DNA of 64,000 nt from Algibacter sp. (GCF_029245835.1 NZ_JAQWOO010000015.1:1-64000); one strand, 5' to 3'. Positions 1 to 9,316 are shown, counted from the first letter of the stretch. The notes: generated by a model from the sequence alone, not told the origin. Made by a program: numbers and translations.

Positions 1-142
1 ACAAAATAAATCTGTAATTTTAGAGTAACAAAACATAGATAGGTTTTTAGATTAATAAATTGAATTTCAGTACTTTAATTTACTAAAAATCTATCTTTTT
101 TACTATTAAAACTTATCTAAATATTAATCGAACTCAGGTTAT

Positions 143-559
143 TTGAATGTGTCTGCAGAAGCTGTAACCAGAAAATTTAAAATAGAAACTTCTACTGCAA
201 AAAAATTAGAAGAAAAAATTATAAATTTACAATTACATGTTGAAAACTTAAATGTTTTTATAGATACTGATGTTGCTATAATTTCTGGTTTAGCTTACGA
301 TCAAGCCACAAGAGAAAAAGTCGTTTTAGTAGTTGGAAATTCAAATGGTATTGCAACTGTTCATGACTATTTAACGGTTGAAAATCAAGAACCTGTTGCG
401 CAATTTTATACAGTAAGGAGTGGTGATACTCTAGGGAAAATTGCAGAAGTATATTACGGTAATGCTATGAACTACTCTTTTATATTTGATGCAAATAAGC
501 CCATGCTTAATCACCCAAATAAAATATATCCTGGACAAGTACTAAGAATTCCCGCCTAA
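143..559 (+). CDS. BON + LysM domain protein (Kbp/YgaU-like), N-terminally shortened tandem paralog
   Basis: ORF track; C-terminal LysM 'YTVRSGDTLGKIAEVYYGNAMNYSFIFDANKPML..IYPGQVLRIP'; near-identical to the next ORF but lacks its 'MGLFSFIKNAG' start; TTG start. Confidence 0.7.
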   Translation: MNVSAEAVTRKFKIETSTAKKLEEKIINLQLHVENLNVFIDTDVAIISGLAYDQATREKVVLVVGNSNGIATVHDYLTVENQEPVAQFYTVRSGDTLGKIAEVYYGNAMNYSFIFDANKPMLNHPNKIYPGQVLRIPA

Positions 560-693
560 TATTAAAGTATGAGATACCAATTGATAGCTAATTATGTTAT
601 GATTGAAACAAACTGTAGGCGGTTTCTTTTTTTATGTGACTCATTTATTTTAATTGTGTCTAAAAAGTATTAACCCTTAAAATAAATTATACA

Positions 694-1179
694 ATGGGAT
701 TATTTTCATTTATTAAAAATGCAGGAGCCAAAGTATTTGGTATAGGAAAAACAGATGCTGAAGAAGCTGCCGAGGCTGCTGCTAGAAAATTAAAACAAGA
801 AGAAACTGCCTCAAGAAAACTGGAAGAAACAATTACCGATTTACAACTTCAAGTTGAAGGTCTTAACGTTTTTATAAGTGATGATACCGCTACTATTACA
901 GGTTTAGCTTATAACCAAGCGACTAGAGAAAAAGTAGTTTTAGTGGTTGGAAACTCAAATGGTATAGCAACTGTTGATGATCAAATGACTGTTGAACATG
1001 AAGAGCCAGTAGCACAATTTCATACGGTTGTAAGCGGTGATACTTTAGGAAAAATTGCAAAAACATATTATGGAAACGCTATGAAATACCCTGTTATTTT
1101 TGAAGCGAACAAACCCATGCTTACTCACCCTGATAAAATATATCCTGGGCAAGTATTAAGAATCCCAACTTTAGATTAG
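694..1179 (+). CDS. BON + LysM domain protein (potassium-binding protein Kbp/YgaU-like)
   Basis: N-terminus 'MGLFSFIKNAGAKVFGIGK' plus BON-like region and C-terminal LysM. Confidence 0.85.
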   Translation: MGLFSFIKNAGAKVFGIGKTDAEEAAEAAARKLKQEETASRKLEETITDLQLQVEGLNVFISDDTATITGLAYNQATREKVVLVVGNSNGIATVDDQMTVEHEEPVAQFHTVVSGDTLGKIAKTYYGNAMKYPVIFEANKPMLTHPDKIYPGQVLRIPTLD

Positions 1180-1221
1180 AACATTAGAGACCTAATTAAT
1201 AGCTGATTTATGTTATGCTAG

Positions 1222-1251
1222 AAGCCAGCTTGAAAAAGTTGGCTTTTTTTT
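1222..1251 (+). terminator. Rho-independent terminator
   Basis: Stem aagccagctt-gaaa-aagttggctt followed by a T run. Confidence 0.8.
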
Positions 1252-1268
1252 AAAAATGCAAGTTTCAA

Positions 1269-1847
1269 TTACCTATAAAAATTCATCTCATCCAAGTACT
1301 CCCAAACATTTTTTGGTAGCATAGGCTCAACGTTTTTACTTTCTTTTATAGCATTACGAATAAAGGTAGAAGAGAGTTGCATGATAGGTGCATTTACAAG
1401 ATGTATTTTTTTGTGACTATCAAATTGAGTTTCAACATTGCTATCTGAAATCCGAGGATATACATAAATATGATGATTTTCAAGAATAACCTTATAGTTT
1501 TTCCACTTATGGAAACTCTTTAAATTATCCTCACCCATAATTAAAGCAAACTCATGGTTTGGGTGTTTTTCTTGCAAATGCACTAGTGTATTTACCGTGT
1601 AATTAGGTTGTGGCAAGTTAAACTCGATATCGCTAGCCTTTAGTTTGGCATACTCTTTTGTAGCGAGATATACCATTTCTAAACGCTGATAATTATCAAG
1701 TAAACTACTTTTCTTTTTAAAAGGATTATGAGGTGTTACAACAAACCAAATTTGGTCTAAATCGCTGTATTCTACCATGTGATTTGCAATAATAAGATGA
1801 CCTATATGTATAGGATTAAAAGAACCAAAGTACAAACCAATTTTCAT
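1269..1847 (-). CDS. nadD: Nicotinate-nucleotide adenylyltransferase
   Basis: 'GLYFGSFNPIHIGHLIIANHM' nucleotidyltransferase motif and 'SSTFIRNAI' C-terminal motif. Confidence 0.93.
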   Translation of the reverse strand: MKIGLYFGSFNPIHIGHLIIANHMVEYSDLDQIWFVVTPHNPFKKKSSLLDNYQRLEMVYLATKEYAKLKASDIEFNLPQPNYTVNTLVHLQEKHPNHEFALIMGEDNLKSFHKWKNYKVILENHHIYVYPRISDSNVETQFDSHKKIHLVNAPIMQLSSTFIRNAIKESKNVEPMLPKNVWEYLDEMNFYR

Positions 1848-1856
1848 TTTGAAACA

Positions 1857-2489
1857 CTAGGTATTTATGAAGTTTCTAATTTTTTGCTCTGCTTCAATAA
1901 GCGCATTTTCTAAATCATCATTAACAATTATAGTGTCAAATAAAGGCGCTGTTGCTAATTCTGCTGAAGCTTTTGCAACGCGCATATTTATTTTGTCTTC
2001 GCTCTCAGTTTTACGCTTTTTTAAACGAATTTTTAATTCGTCAATACTTGGTGGCTTTACAAAAATGGCTAATGTTTCTTCTGGAAACTTTCTTTTTATT
2101 CTAAGTCCACCAGAAACATCAATATCAAAAATAACATTTTTTCCTTTTGCCCAAATACGTTCAACTTCAGTTTTTAAAGTACCATAAAAATTATCGCGGT
2201 AAACCTCTTCCCATTCTAAAAATTCATCACTTTTAATTTTGTTTTTAAAGGCTTCAGCAGAAAGAAAATAATAGTCTTTTCCATGTATTTCTTCACCTCG
2301 TTTAGCTCTTGAGGTAGCAGAAATTGAAAATTCTAAGTTTAAATTATCAACGCCTAATAAATGTCTCACTATAGTTGTTTTTCCAGAACCTGAAGGTGCT
2401 GAAAACACAATAAGTTTACCTTGTTTATTCTTGCTTTTTTCTTCTAACACAAATACTAACTTTTTTTTGACTGAATACTGCGACTGCAA
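1857..2489 (-). CDS. gmk: Guanylate kinase
   Basis: P-loop 'VFSAPSGSGKTTIVRHLL' and 'SISATSRAKRGEEIHGKDYYF'; exact start uncertain (TTG lies in a repeat-like sequence). Confidence 0.93.
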   Translation of the reverse strand: MQSQYSVKKKLVFVLEEKSKNKQGKLIVFSAPSGSGKTTIVRHLLGVDNLNLEFSISATSRAKRGEEIHGKDYYFLSAEAFKNKIKSDEFLEWEEVYRDNFYGTLKTEVERIWAKGKNVIFDIDVSGGLRIKRKFPEETLAIFVKPPSIDELKIRLKKRKTESEDKINMRVAKASAELATAPLFDTIIVNDDLENALIEAEQKIRNFINT

Positions 2490-2495
2490 ACTGAA

Positions 2496-3353
2496 CTAAA
2501 GTACATTCAATAATTGTTCCTTAATTTTTTCCAGTTCGTCTTTCATTTGAACAACTAGTTGTTGCATAGGCGCATAGTTGCTTTTAGAACCTATAGTGTT
2601 TATTTCTCTACCCATTTCTTGACTAATAAACCCTAGTTTTTTTCCATTAGAATCTTTTGAATTTATGGATTCTGAAAAATAATTTAAGTGGTTTTTTAAG
2701 CGTACCTTTTCTTCAGTAATATCAAATTTTTCAATATAATAAACCAGTTCTTGCTCAAATCTGTTTTCGTCGTATTTCTCTCTTAATTCTTGAACCCCCT
2801 TTAGTAAACGTTCGCGAACCCCTTCAACACGTTCAGGATCTATGGCAATAACTTGATTAAGCAATTCATTAATAGAAACAATGCGGTTATTAAAATCTAT
2901 TTCAAGAACTTTACCTTCGTTTAATCTGTAGCTATTCAAGTCTTCAATAGCATGGTGTATTTCAGCTTCTATAGCCTTCCATTCATTTTCATCAATCTCT
3001 TCTCTAACTGTATTTAATGCATCTGGAAAACGAACAGCCATTTTAAGCAAATCCATGTCATCACCATCAACCACTTGTTTTAACTGTTCAATGTATTGTT
3101 TAACAACAGGTGTATTTATTTGTGTTGATGTGTCTTCTGCAGTAGCTTCAACGTAAATAGAAAAATCAACTTTTCCACGAACTAATTTATCCGCTAAAAT
3201 TTTTCTTATTGCTAATTCTTTTTCCCTGTATATAGAAGGCATTCTAGCATTTAAATCTAAATTTTTACTGTTTAAAGATTTAAGTTCTATAGTTATTTTT
3301 TTTGTTGGCAATTGCAAAACAGATTTTCCGTAACCTGTCATTGAATATATCAT
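2496..3353 (-). CDS. YicC family endoribonuclease-like protein
   Basis: 'MIYSMTGYGKS' start; a TACCTTTG promoter box lies just upstream on the minus strand, so the first ORF codon (TTG at 3377) is probably not the start. Confidence 0.88.
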   Translation of the reverse strand: MIYSMTGYGKSVLQLPTKKITIELKSLNSKNLDLNARMPSIYREKELAIRKILADKLVRGKVDFSIYVEATAEDTSTQINTPVVKQYIEQLKQVVDGDDMDLLKMAVRFPDALNTVREEIDENEWKAIEAEIHHAIEDLNSYRLNEGKVLEIDFNNRIVSINELLNQVIAIDPERVEGVRERLLKGVQELREKYDENRFEQELVYYIEKFDITEEKVRLKNHLNYFSESINSKDSNGKKLGFISQEMGREINTIGSKSNYAPMQQLVVQMKDELEKIKEQLLNVL

Positions 3354-3502
3354 AAATGCGAGTATTAAGTTTTGCAAAGGTAATTAAAAGCTAAAGATAG
3401 AAAAGTGATAGCTTATGTTAAAAAAAATACTTTAAAATATAATATTTGGTTTATAGAACAATTAATAAATACATTTACAGTCATAAATTTTTCAATATTA
3501 AA

Positions 3503-4612
3503 ATGAATAAATTAAAGAAAATAAGTATCGTTATTGGATGTTGTGTTATTATTTTGTCATGTAAGGAAACGAAAGCTGAAGTTGTAATTGAAAGCCAAAA
3601 TAATGATGAACGTATTAGTAGGAAAGCAACAGATAGTCTTATTTCTAAACCGCCAGAAGGCATGGTTTGGATTCCTGGAGGTTCCTTTTTACAAGGGGCT
3701 GTACCACAAGATAAAACAGCAATGGGTCATGAAAAGCCACAGCATCCTGTTTCTGTTGATGGCTTTTTTATGGATATAACAGAGGTAACTAACGCTAAAT
3801 TTAGAAAATTTGTTGAAGAAACAAATTATGTAACTATTGCTGAACGAGAAATTGATTGGGAAACCATGAAAAGCCAATTACCAGAAGGCACTCCGAAACC
3901 ACATGATAGTATTTTACAACCAGGATCTTTAATGTTTAAAAAAACAAAATCTTCTGTTCCTAATTTATATGATTTTTCACAGTGGTGGCGTTGGGCAATT
4001 GGTGTAAATTGGAGGCATCCTAGCGGACCTGATAGTAATATTGAAGGAAAAGATAATCATCCTGTTGTTCATGTTAGTTTTGAGGATGCTGAAGCCTATT
4101 GCAATTGGGCAGGTAGGCGTTTGCCAACAGAAGCAGAATGGGAATATGCTGCTAGAGGAAAGAAGACGAGTACTATTTATTTTTGGGGTGATGATAGATC
4201 TGAACTTTCTAAAATGGTAAATAGTTGGGAAGGTGAATTTCCTGTAAATAATACTTTAGAGGATGGTTTTGAAAGAACAGCTCCTGTAAAAGCCTATTCA
4301 CCGAATGATTTTGGATTGTATGATATGGCAGGTAATGTTTGGGAGTTTGTGTCTGACTGGTATAGCATCAAGTATTATGAGGAATTAGCAGTAAAAAAAG
4401 TAGAGGTTATTAATCCTCAAGGACCTGAAAGCCCATACAATCCAAATCAACCGTATTCACAAGAAAAAGTAATTAAAGGCGGGTCGTTTTTATGTAGCGA
4501 CTCCTATTGTGCGAGTTATAGAGTGTCATCTAGAATGGGAACAAGTATGGATTCATCTTCAGAGCATGTTGGATTTAGAACAGTTGCTACTCGTGGTATG
4601 TTAGTAAAATAG
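3503..4612 (+). CDS. Formylglycine-generating enzyme (SUMF1) family lipoprotein
   Basis: Lipobox-like 'GCCVIILSC'; 'GMVWIPGGSFLQGA', 'NWAGRRLPTEAEWEYAARG', 'GGSFLCSDSYCASYR'; start refined to MNKLKK. Confidence 0.88.
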   Translation: MNKLKKISIVIGCCVIILSCKETKAEVVIESQNNDERISRKATDSLISKPPEGMVWIPGGSFLQGAVPQDKTAMGHEKPQHPVSVDGFFMDITEVTNAKFRKFVEETNYVTIAEREIDWETMKSQLPEGTPKPHDSILQPGSLMFKKTKSSVPNLYDFSQWWRWAIGVNWRHPSGPDSNIEGKDNHPVVHVSFEDAEAYCNWAGRRLPTEAEWEYAARGKKTSTIYFWGDDRSELSKMVNSWEGEFPVNNTLEDGFERTAPVKAYSPNDFGLYDMAGNVWEFVSDWYSIKYYEELAVKKVEVINPQGPESPYNPNQPYSQEKVIKGGSFLCSDSYCASYRVSSRMGTSMDSSSEHVGFRTVATRGMLVK

Positions 4613-4630
4613 TTCCAGTAAATTAGTAAC

Positions 4631-4666
4631 AAAAAAGGCTTTAACAGAATCGTTAAAGCCTTTTGT
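4631..4666 (+). terminator. Rho-independent terminator
   Basis: Stem aaaggctttaac-agaatc-gttaaagccttttgt. Confidence 0.75.
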
Positions 4667-4834
4667 ACACAACGTACTCCAATTATCGAACTTTTTCTTG
4701 AAAGACCTTGAAAAGCTTAGAGAGTTTTCAGAAACCTATAAAAAACATAATTTATTGAGCTTGTAGAACCCCTTTATATGAGCTATTTCAAATATTAGAA
4801 TTTAGATTTATCTTAATTAAATTATATTTGGATT

Positions 4835-5389
4835 ATGATAAAGTTACTTATATTATTTTTTATTCCAATTCTTTGTTTTGGGCAGGTTTGTTTAGAGACA
4901 GATATCAATAAAAAATTTAAACATATTAACGAAAATAATTTTTTAGATGTTGCAGCTTCAGGACTAATAATTAATGCTGGATGGGATAAAAACAAAACAA
5001 TTAATTGGTTAAAAGAATTGTCAAATAACAATTCAAAATTTTATATACCTATCGATAAAAAAGGCTTGTTAAACTGGAACTCTAATTTAATAATAACATC
5101 AGGTGATGATATATTTGATGATTTAAATGATAAAGTTGGAAAGGCTGCCTGCAAAATTAATTCCGAAATCACGGATAGTAATATTTTAGTATTAAATTGT
5201 AATTTCAAATTGGTTAAGCGGTCTAACTTACAGTATTTGGAAATCACAACCAAAGCAAAAACTCTTTGGAATAATCAACTATCATACTCAAAGCAATTTT
5301 TAATTAAATGTAATGGCAGGAAATTTTTTATGACACTAAAAACAGTCGATAGTACTATAAATCTTGATGAAATATTACATATAAACTGA
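4835..5389 (+). CDS. Hypothetical secreted protein
   Basis: ORF track; signal-peptide-like 'MIKLLILFFIPILCFGQ'; TATATTTG box 4 nt before the ATG. Confidence 0.6.
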   Translation: MIKLLILFFIPILCFGQVCLETDINKKFKHINENNFLDVAASGLIINAGWDKNKTINWLKELSNNNSKFYIPIDKKGLLNWNSNLIITSGDDIFDDLNDKVGKAACKINSEITDSNILVLNCNFKLVKRSNLQYLEITTKAKTLWNNQLSYSKQFLIKCNGRKFFMTLKTVDSTINLDEILHIN

Positions 5390-5520
5390 TTGCATTTTGC
5401 CCTATAAAACTGCTAATCTTAACTATAATTAATTTTCAAATACTTCCACCCACTCCACTTAACTTAAAAAAACATTTATTAAATTCAGAAAATCAATAAG
5501 TACATTTAAATTTTATTAAT

Positions 5521-6558
5521 ATGAAAAAGCTTTTCATTATAATATTGCCCATTTTAATTTCGTGTAACAGTTTATCAGATGAAGATGAGTCTGCACTTGT
5601 ATATTCTTACTTATTTGTAGATAAAATAGTAAAAAATAATGAGTGTTTTTCAATCGAATTTTTTAATGAAAGGCAAAAACAATGGGATTATAAAACTAAA
5701 ACTGCTTATTCAAGCGCTGATAAAAAATCATATCAAATTAAAAATGCAAAAAATATTCGAAAACTAAACGAATTTATGTTTTATAGTTATTACAAGCAGT
5801 CAATCTGTCATTTTGAAAAGTGGAAAGACGAATTTGTTAATCAAAATAATACCGAAAAAGCGTATCACTTAAGTCTCGCTAAAGAATTTTTGAATAACGC
5901 ATCAGAAATATATAACAATGACAGAAAATTTCTTGAATGTGAAAATTGTGAATTATTATTATTTTGGATTAGTCAAATTAAAAATTTTCAAAATGATTTA
6001 AAAGACTTTAAAGGAGATATATCAGACTATTCTAAAGCTATTGACCTAAACCCTGATTTTAGTAAGGCACGTCTAATAGCTGACTTTTTAGAGTTAGGGG
6101 AACTTTTTGCCAACGATGCCGATGCTTATTACAGCAGAGGTAATTCAAGAGATGATTTAAAAGACTTCAACGGTGCTATTAGTGATTATAATAAAGCAAT
6201 AGAGCTTAACCCTAATTCGGCCAAAGCTTATTATAGCAGAGGTAATTCAAAATATGATTTAAAAGACTACAACGGTGCTATATCAGACTACACTAAAGTA
6301 ATAGAGTTAAACCCTAATTCGGCCAATGCTTATTACAACAGAGGTGTTTCAAAAAGTGATTTAAAAGACTTTAACGGAGCCATATCAGACTATACTAAAG
6401 TGATAGAGCTTATCCCCAATGATGCTTTGGCATATTACAACAGAAGTGTTTGTAAAGAGTTGTTAGAAGATTTAAATGGTGCTTGTGAAGACGCAAAAAA
6501 AGCTATTAGCTTGGGAAGTAAAAATTCACTGAAATGGGTTTCTGAAAATTGCAACTAA
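5521..6558 (+). CDS. Tetratricopeptide-repeat lipoprotein
   Basis: Lipobox 'MKKLFIIILPILISC'; 34-aa repeats 'AYYSRGNSKYDLKDYNGAISDYTKVIELNPNSA'. Confidence 0.85.
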   Translation: MKKLFIIILPILISCNSLSDEDESALVYSYLFVDKIVKNNECFSIEFFNERQKQWDYKTKTAYSSADKKSYQIKNAKNIRKLNEFMFYSYYKQSICHFEKWKDEFVNQNNTEKAYHLSLAKEFLNNASEIYNNDRKFLECENCELLLFWISQIKNFQNDLKDFKGDISDYSKAIDLNPDFSKARLIADFLELGELFANDADAYYSRGNSRDDLKDFNGAISDYNKAIELNPNSAKAYYSRGNSKYDLKDYNGAISDYTKVIELNPNSANAYYNRGVSKSDLKDFNGAISDYTKVIELIPNDALAYYNRSVCKELLEDLNGACEDAKKAISLGSKNSLKWVSENCN

Positions 6559-6683
6559 ACCCTAGGCATATCTTCTTCAGATAGTTTAAGTAAAAACTAA
6601 ATATGGACAAAAGTATCGAACCCCATAGTTTAAATAAGGATTTGGATTTATATATCAGAAAATCAATTAGTTACAAGTACTAA

Positions 6684-6718
6684 AAAAAGAAAAAGGAGAC
6701 AACTTTTCAGATGTCTCC
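6684..6718 (-). terminator. Terminator downstream of tRNA-Leu
   Basis: ggagaca...tgtctcc stem followed (minus strand) by tttttcttttttt. Confidence 0.65.
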
Positions 6719-6725
6719 CATTTAG

Positions 6726-6807
6726 TACTCAAGGTGGGAATCGAACCCACACTCCCGAAAGAACTGGATTTTGAATCCAGCGCGTCTACCAATTCCGCCA
6801 CTTGAGC
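6726..6807 (-). tRNA. tRNA-Leu (anticodon CAA)
   Basis: Minus strand GCTCAAGTGGCGGAATTGGTAGACGCGCTGGATTCAAAATCCAG...GGGTTCGATTCCCACCTTGAGTA; acceptor, anticodon and T arms pair; long variable arm. Confidence 0.95.
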
Positions 6808-6954
6808 CTTAATTGAATAGCAAAAATATAGTTTTTTTTAATATTACCCATAAAAATACCATCCAATATACTTTTCAGGTTAAAATAAATGTCTAAATTT
6901 GCACCTCGTTAAAAACTACGTAGTGTTTGCACACTCTAAAACAAGAAGTTAACT

Positions 6955-7896
6955 ATGCCAAATGTTATAACAGAAGCGAAGATTTTTGCATGTACGCAAA
7001 GTAAAGTGCTGGGTGAAAAAATTGCTAAAGCTTTTGATTTAGAACTCGGAAATGTTATTACCTCTACATATAGTGATGGTGAGTTTCAGCCTTCATATGA
7101 AGAATCAATTCGTGGAAGAAGAATATTTATAATTGGATCAACCCATCCAGAGCCAAGGAATTTAATGGAAATGCTATTGATGATTGATGCTGCTAAACGC
7201 GCTTCGGCAAGACATATTACAGCAGTTATGCCATATTTTGGTTGGGCAAGGCAGGATAGAAAAGATAAACCAAGAGTTCCAATTGCTGCAAAATTAGTTG
7301 CAAAAATGTTAGAGACTGCTGGTGCTACAAGAATTATCACAATGGATTTGCATGCAGACCAAATTCAAGGATTTTTCGAGAAACCTGTAGACCATTTATA
7401 TGCTTCAATCATATTTTTACCTTATTTAAAAAGCTTAAACCTACCTAATTTAACAATTGCATCGCCAGATATGGGTGGATCTAAAAGGGCTTATGCGTAT
7501 TCAAAAGCTTTAGAGAGTGATGTTGTAATTTGCTATAAGCAACGTGCTAAAGCCAATGTTATATCTCATATGGAATTAATTGGAGATGTTAGTGGTAAAA
7601 ATGTTGTTTTAGTTGATGATATGGTAGATACAGCAGGAACATTAACTAAAGCTGCAGATTTAATGATGGAAAGAGGCGCACTAAGCGTTAGAGCTATTTG
7701 TACACATCCTATTTTATCTGGAAATGCCTATGAAAAATTAGAAAAGTCTAAACTTGAAGAACTAATTGTTACAGATTCTATTCCACTAACTAAGAAAAGT
7801 GATAAAATTAGAGTTTTAGGTTGTGCAGATTTATTCGCAGAAGTAATGAGTAAAGTACATAACAATCAATCTATTAGTTCAAAATTTGTAATGTAA
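6955..7896 (+). CDS. prs: Ribose-phosphate pyrophosphokinase
   Basis: 'DLHADQIQGFFEKPVDHLYA' and PRPP loop 'VVLVDDMVDTAGTL'. Confidence 0.97.
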   Translation: MPNVITEAKIFACTQSKVLGEKIAKAFDLELGNVITSTYSDGEFQPSYEESIRGRRIFIIGSTHPEPRNLMEMLLMIDAAKRASARHITAVMPYFGWARQDRKDKPRVPIAAKLVAKMLETAGATRIITMDLHADQIQGFFEKPVDHLYASIIFLPYLKSLNLPNLTIASPDMGGSKRAYAYSKALESDVVICYKQRAKANVISHMELIGDVSGKNVVLVDDMVDTAGTLTKAADLMMERGALSVRAICTHPILSGNAYEKLEKSKLEELIVTDSIPLTKKSDKIRVLGCADLFAEVMSKVHNNQSISSKFVM

Positions 7897-7955
7897 AATT
7901 TTCCGCGAAAGCGAAATAAAATAATAATACAATTAAATAACAATAAATAATAATT

Positions 7956-8594
7956 ATGAAATCAATTACAATCAACGGATCTCAAAGAGAAAGCGTGGGC
8001 AAAAAGTCAACAAAAGCCTTACGTAATGCTGGTCAGGTTCCTTGCGTACTATACGGAGGAGACAAGCCAGTGCATTTCTCTGCACCAGAATTAGCTTTCT
8101 CTAAACTAGTATACACGCCAAATGCGCATACAGTTGTTATTGAGCTTGAAAATGGAGTAACTTTAAACGCAGTACTTCAAGACATACAATTTCACCCAGT
8201 AACAGACAGAATCTTACACGTAGATTTCTATCAGTTATTTGAAGATAAAGAAATTGCCTTAAACATTCCAGTAAGACTTGTAGGAAACTCAAAAGGTGTT
8301 AAAAACGGTGGTGTTTTAAGAAGAAATAACAGAAAACTTCGTATTAAAGCACTTCCTGCAAATTTACCAGATTTTATAGAGATAGATATTACACCTCTTA
8401 AAATTGGAGATAAAGTTTCTGTTGGAGAATTACCAAGCGAAGATTACACATTTTTACATACAGATAATATAGTTGTTTGTCAAGTTAAAACATCTAGAAC
8501 AGCTGTTGAAGACGAAGAAGATGAAGACGAAGAAATTGAAGCAGGAGATGTTCCAACAACAGAAACTGAAGACGTCGCTGCAGAAAAAGAATAA
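7956..8594 (+). CDS. rplY: 50S ribosomal protein L25/general stress protein Ctc
   Basis: '[10 protein letters not shown]', '[21 protein letters not shown]'; acidic C-terminal tail. Confidence 0.95.
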   Translation: MKSITINGSQRESVGKKSTKALRNAGQVPCVLYGGDKPVHFSAPELAFSKLVYTPNAHTVVIELENGVTLNAVLQDIQFHPVTDRILHVDFYQLFEDKEIALNIPVRLVGNSKGVKNGGVLRRNNRKLRIKALPANLPDFIEIDITPLKIGDKVSVGELPSEDYTFLHTDNIVVCQVKTSRTAVEDEEDEDEEIEAGDVPTTETEDVAAEKE

Positions 8595-8616
8595 ATTATT
8601 CTTAAAACATAGTATC

Positions 8617-8650
8617 AAAGCATTCCAACTTTATTGGGATGCTTTTTTTT
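8617..8650 (+). terminator. Rho-independent terminator
   Basis: aaagcattccaa-cttta-ttgggatgctttttttt. Confidence 0.85.
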
Positions 8651-8692
8651 ATTTTCATAAATTAAGGGAACTAATAATTTTTCCGTTACCCG

Positions 8693-8775
8693 AAGAGTCG
8701 GGCTATGAGTTACAAGTCTCCGCAACTCCTGCGTCGGGCTGTGTGTGGGCTCCCCTCTACTAACCTAACCGGGGT
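8693..8775. repeat. GC-richer intergenic repeat-like element
   Basis: Contains two 'gtcgggct' words and ends 'ctactaacctaacc'; composition unlike the flanking DNA. Confidence 0.45.
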
Positions 8776-8827
8776 CAGTACGCATTTGGCAGTATTCAGT
8801 CTGCAGTTTGTAATATTTAAAATAGAT

Positions 8828-9277
8828 TCAATTCAAATTCCGTTTCTCAACAAAAAAACGTTTCATTAAGGCAGATGCCTCATCAGCCAAAATACCCCCA
8901 GAAATCGTTGTCTTAGGATGCAACTTTGTTTTCAAATTAATACAACCACGCTCCATATCTCTGGCACCATAAACAATTTTAGAAATCTGACTCCAATACA
9001 AAGCTCCAGCGCACATTTGGCAAGGCTCAAGCGTTACATACAAGGTGCATTTTTGAAGATACTTCCCGCCTAAAAAGTTAGCTGCGGCCGTAATAGCTTG
9101 CATTTCGGCATGTGCCGTAACATCAGTTAAAGTTTCAGTGAGGTTGTGTCCACGTGCAATTATTCTATTATCAACAGCAATAACAGCACCTACAGGAATT
9201 TCACCTTTTTCAAAAGCAGCTTCAGCTTCCTGTAGTGCTTTCTTCATAAAATAAGTATCGTCAAAAGGTTCTATCAT
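8828..9277 (-). CDS. tadA: tRNA-specific adenosine deaminase
   Basis: 'AHAEMQAI' and 'TLEPCQMCAGAL' zinc/deaminase motifs. Confidence 0.93.
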   Translation of the reverse strand: MIEPFDDTYFMKKALQEAEAAFEKGEIPVGAVIAVDNRIIARGHNLTETLTDVTAHAEMQAITAAANFLGGKYLQKCTLYVTLEPCQMCAGALYWSQISKIVYGARDMERGCINLKTKLHPKTTISGGILADEASALMKRFFVEKRNLN

Positions 9278-9316
9278 GATAGCAAAAATACAAATTCATT
9301 CTTGTACTTTTGCTTC

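Noticed and set aside
1867-2187. ORF track + strand 106-aa ORF opposite gmk
   Set aside because: Antisense to a clear guanylate kinase gene; composition fits a mirror ORF. The same reasoning applies to other long ORFs opposite prs, dxs, MacB permeases, sprA, maeB, actF and actB.
4613-6725. Possible integrated element using the tRNA-Leu 3' end as attachment site
   Set aside because: I looked for a direct repeat of 'tactcaaggtgggaatcgaaccc' at the far end; only weak 'tatcgaac' matches (near 4685 and 6614) and no integrase-like ORF, so not supported.
7897-7955. Possible RNA regulator in prs-rplY gap ('ttccgcgaaagcgaaa')
   Set aside because: Only a tiny cgcgaaagcg hairpin; too short to call a regulatory RNA.
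8473-8763. ORF at 3' end of rplY continuing into the intergenic repeat
   Set aside because: Lys/Gln-rich frame-shifted reading of the acidic L25 tail that runs through a terminator; no plausible protein features.
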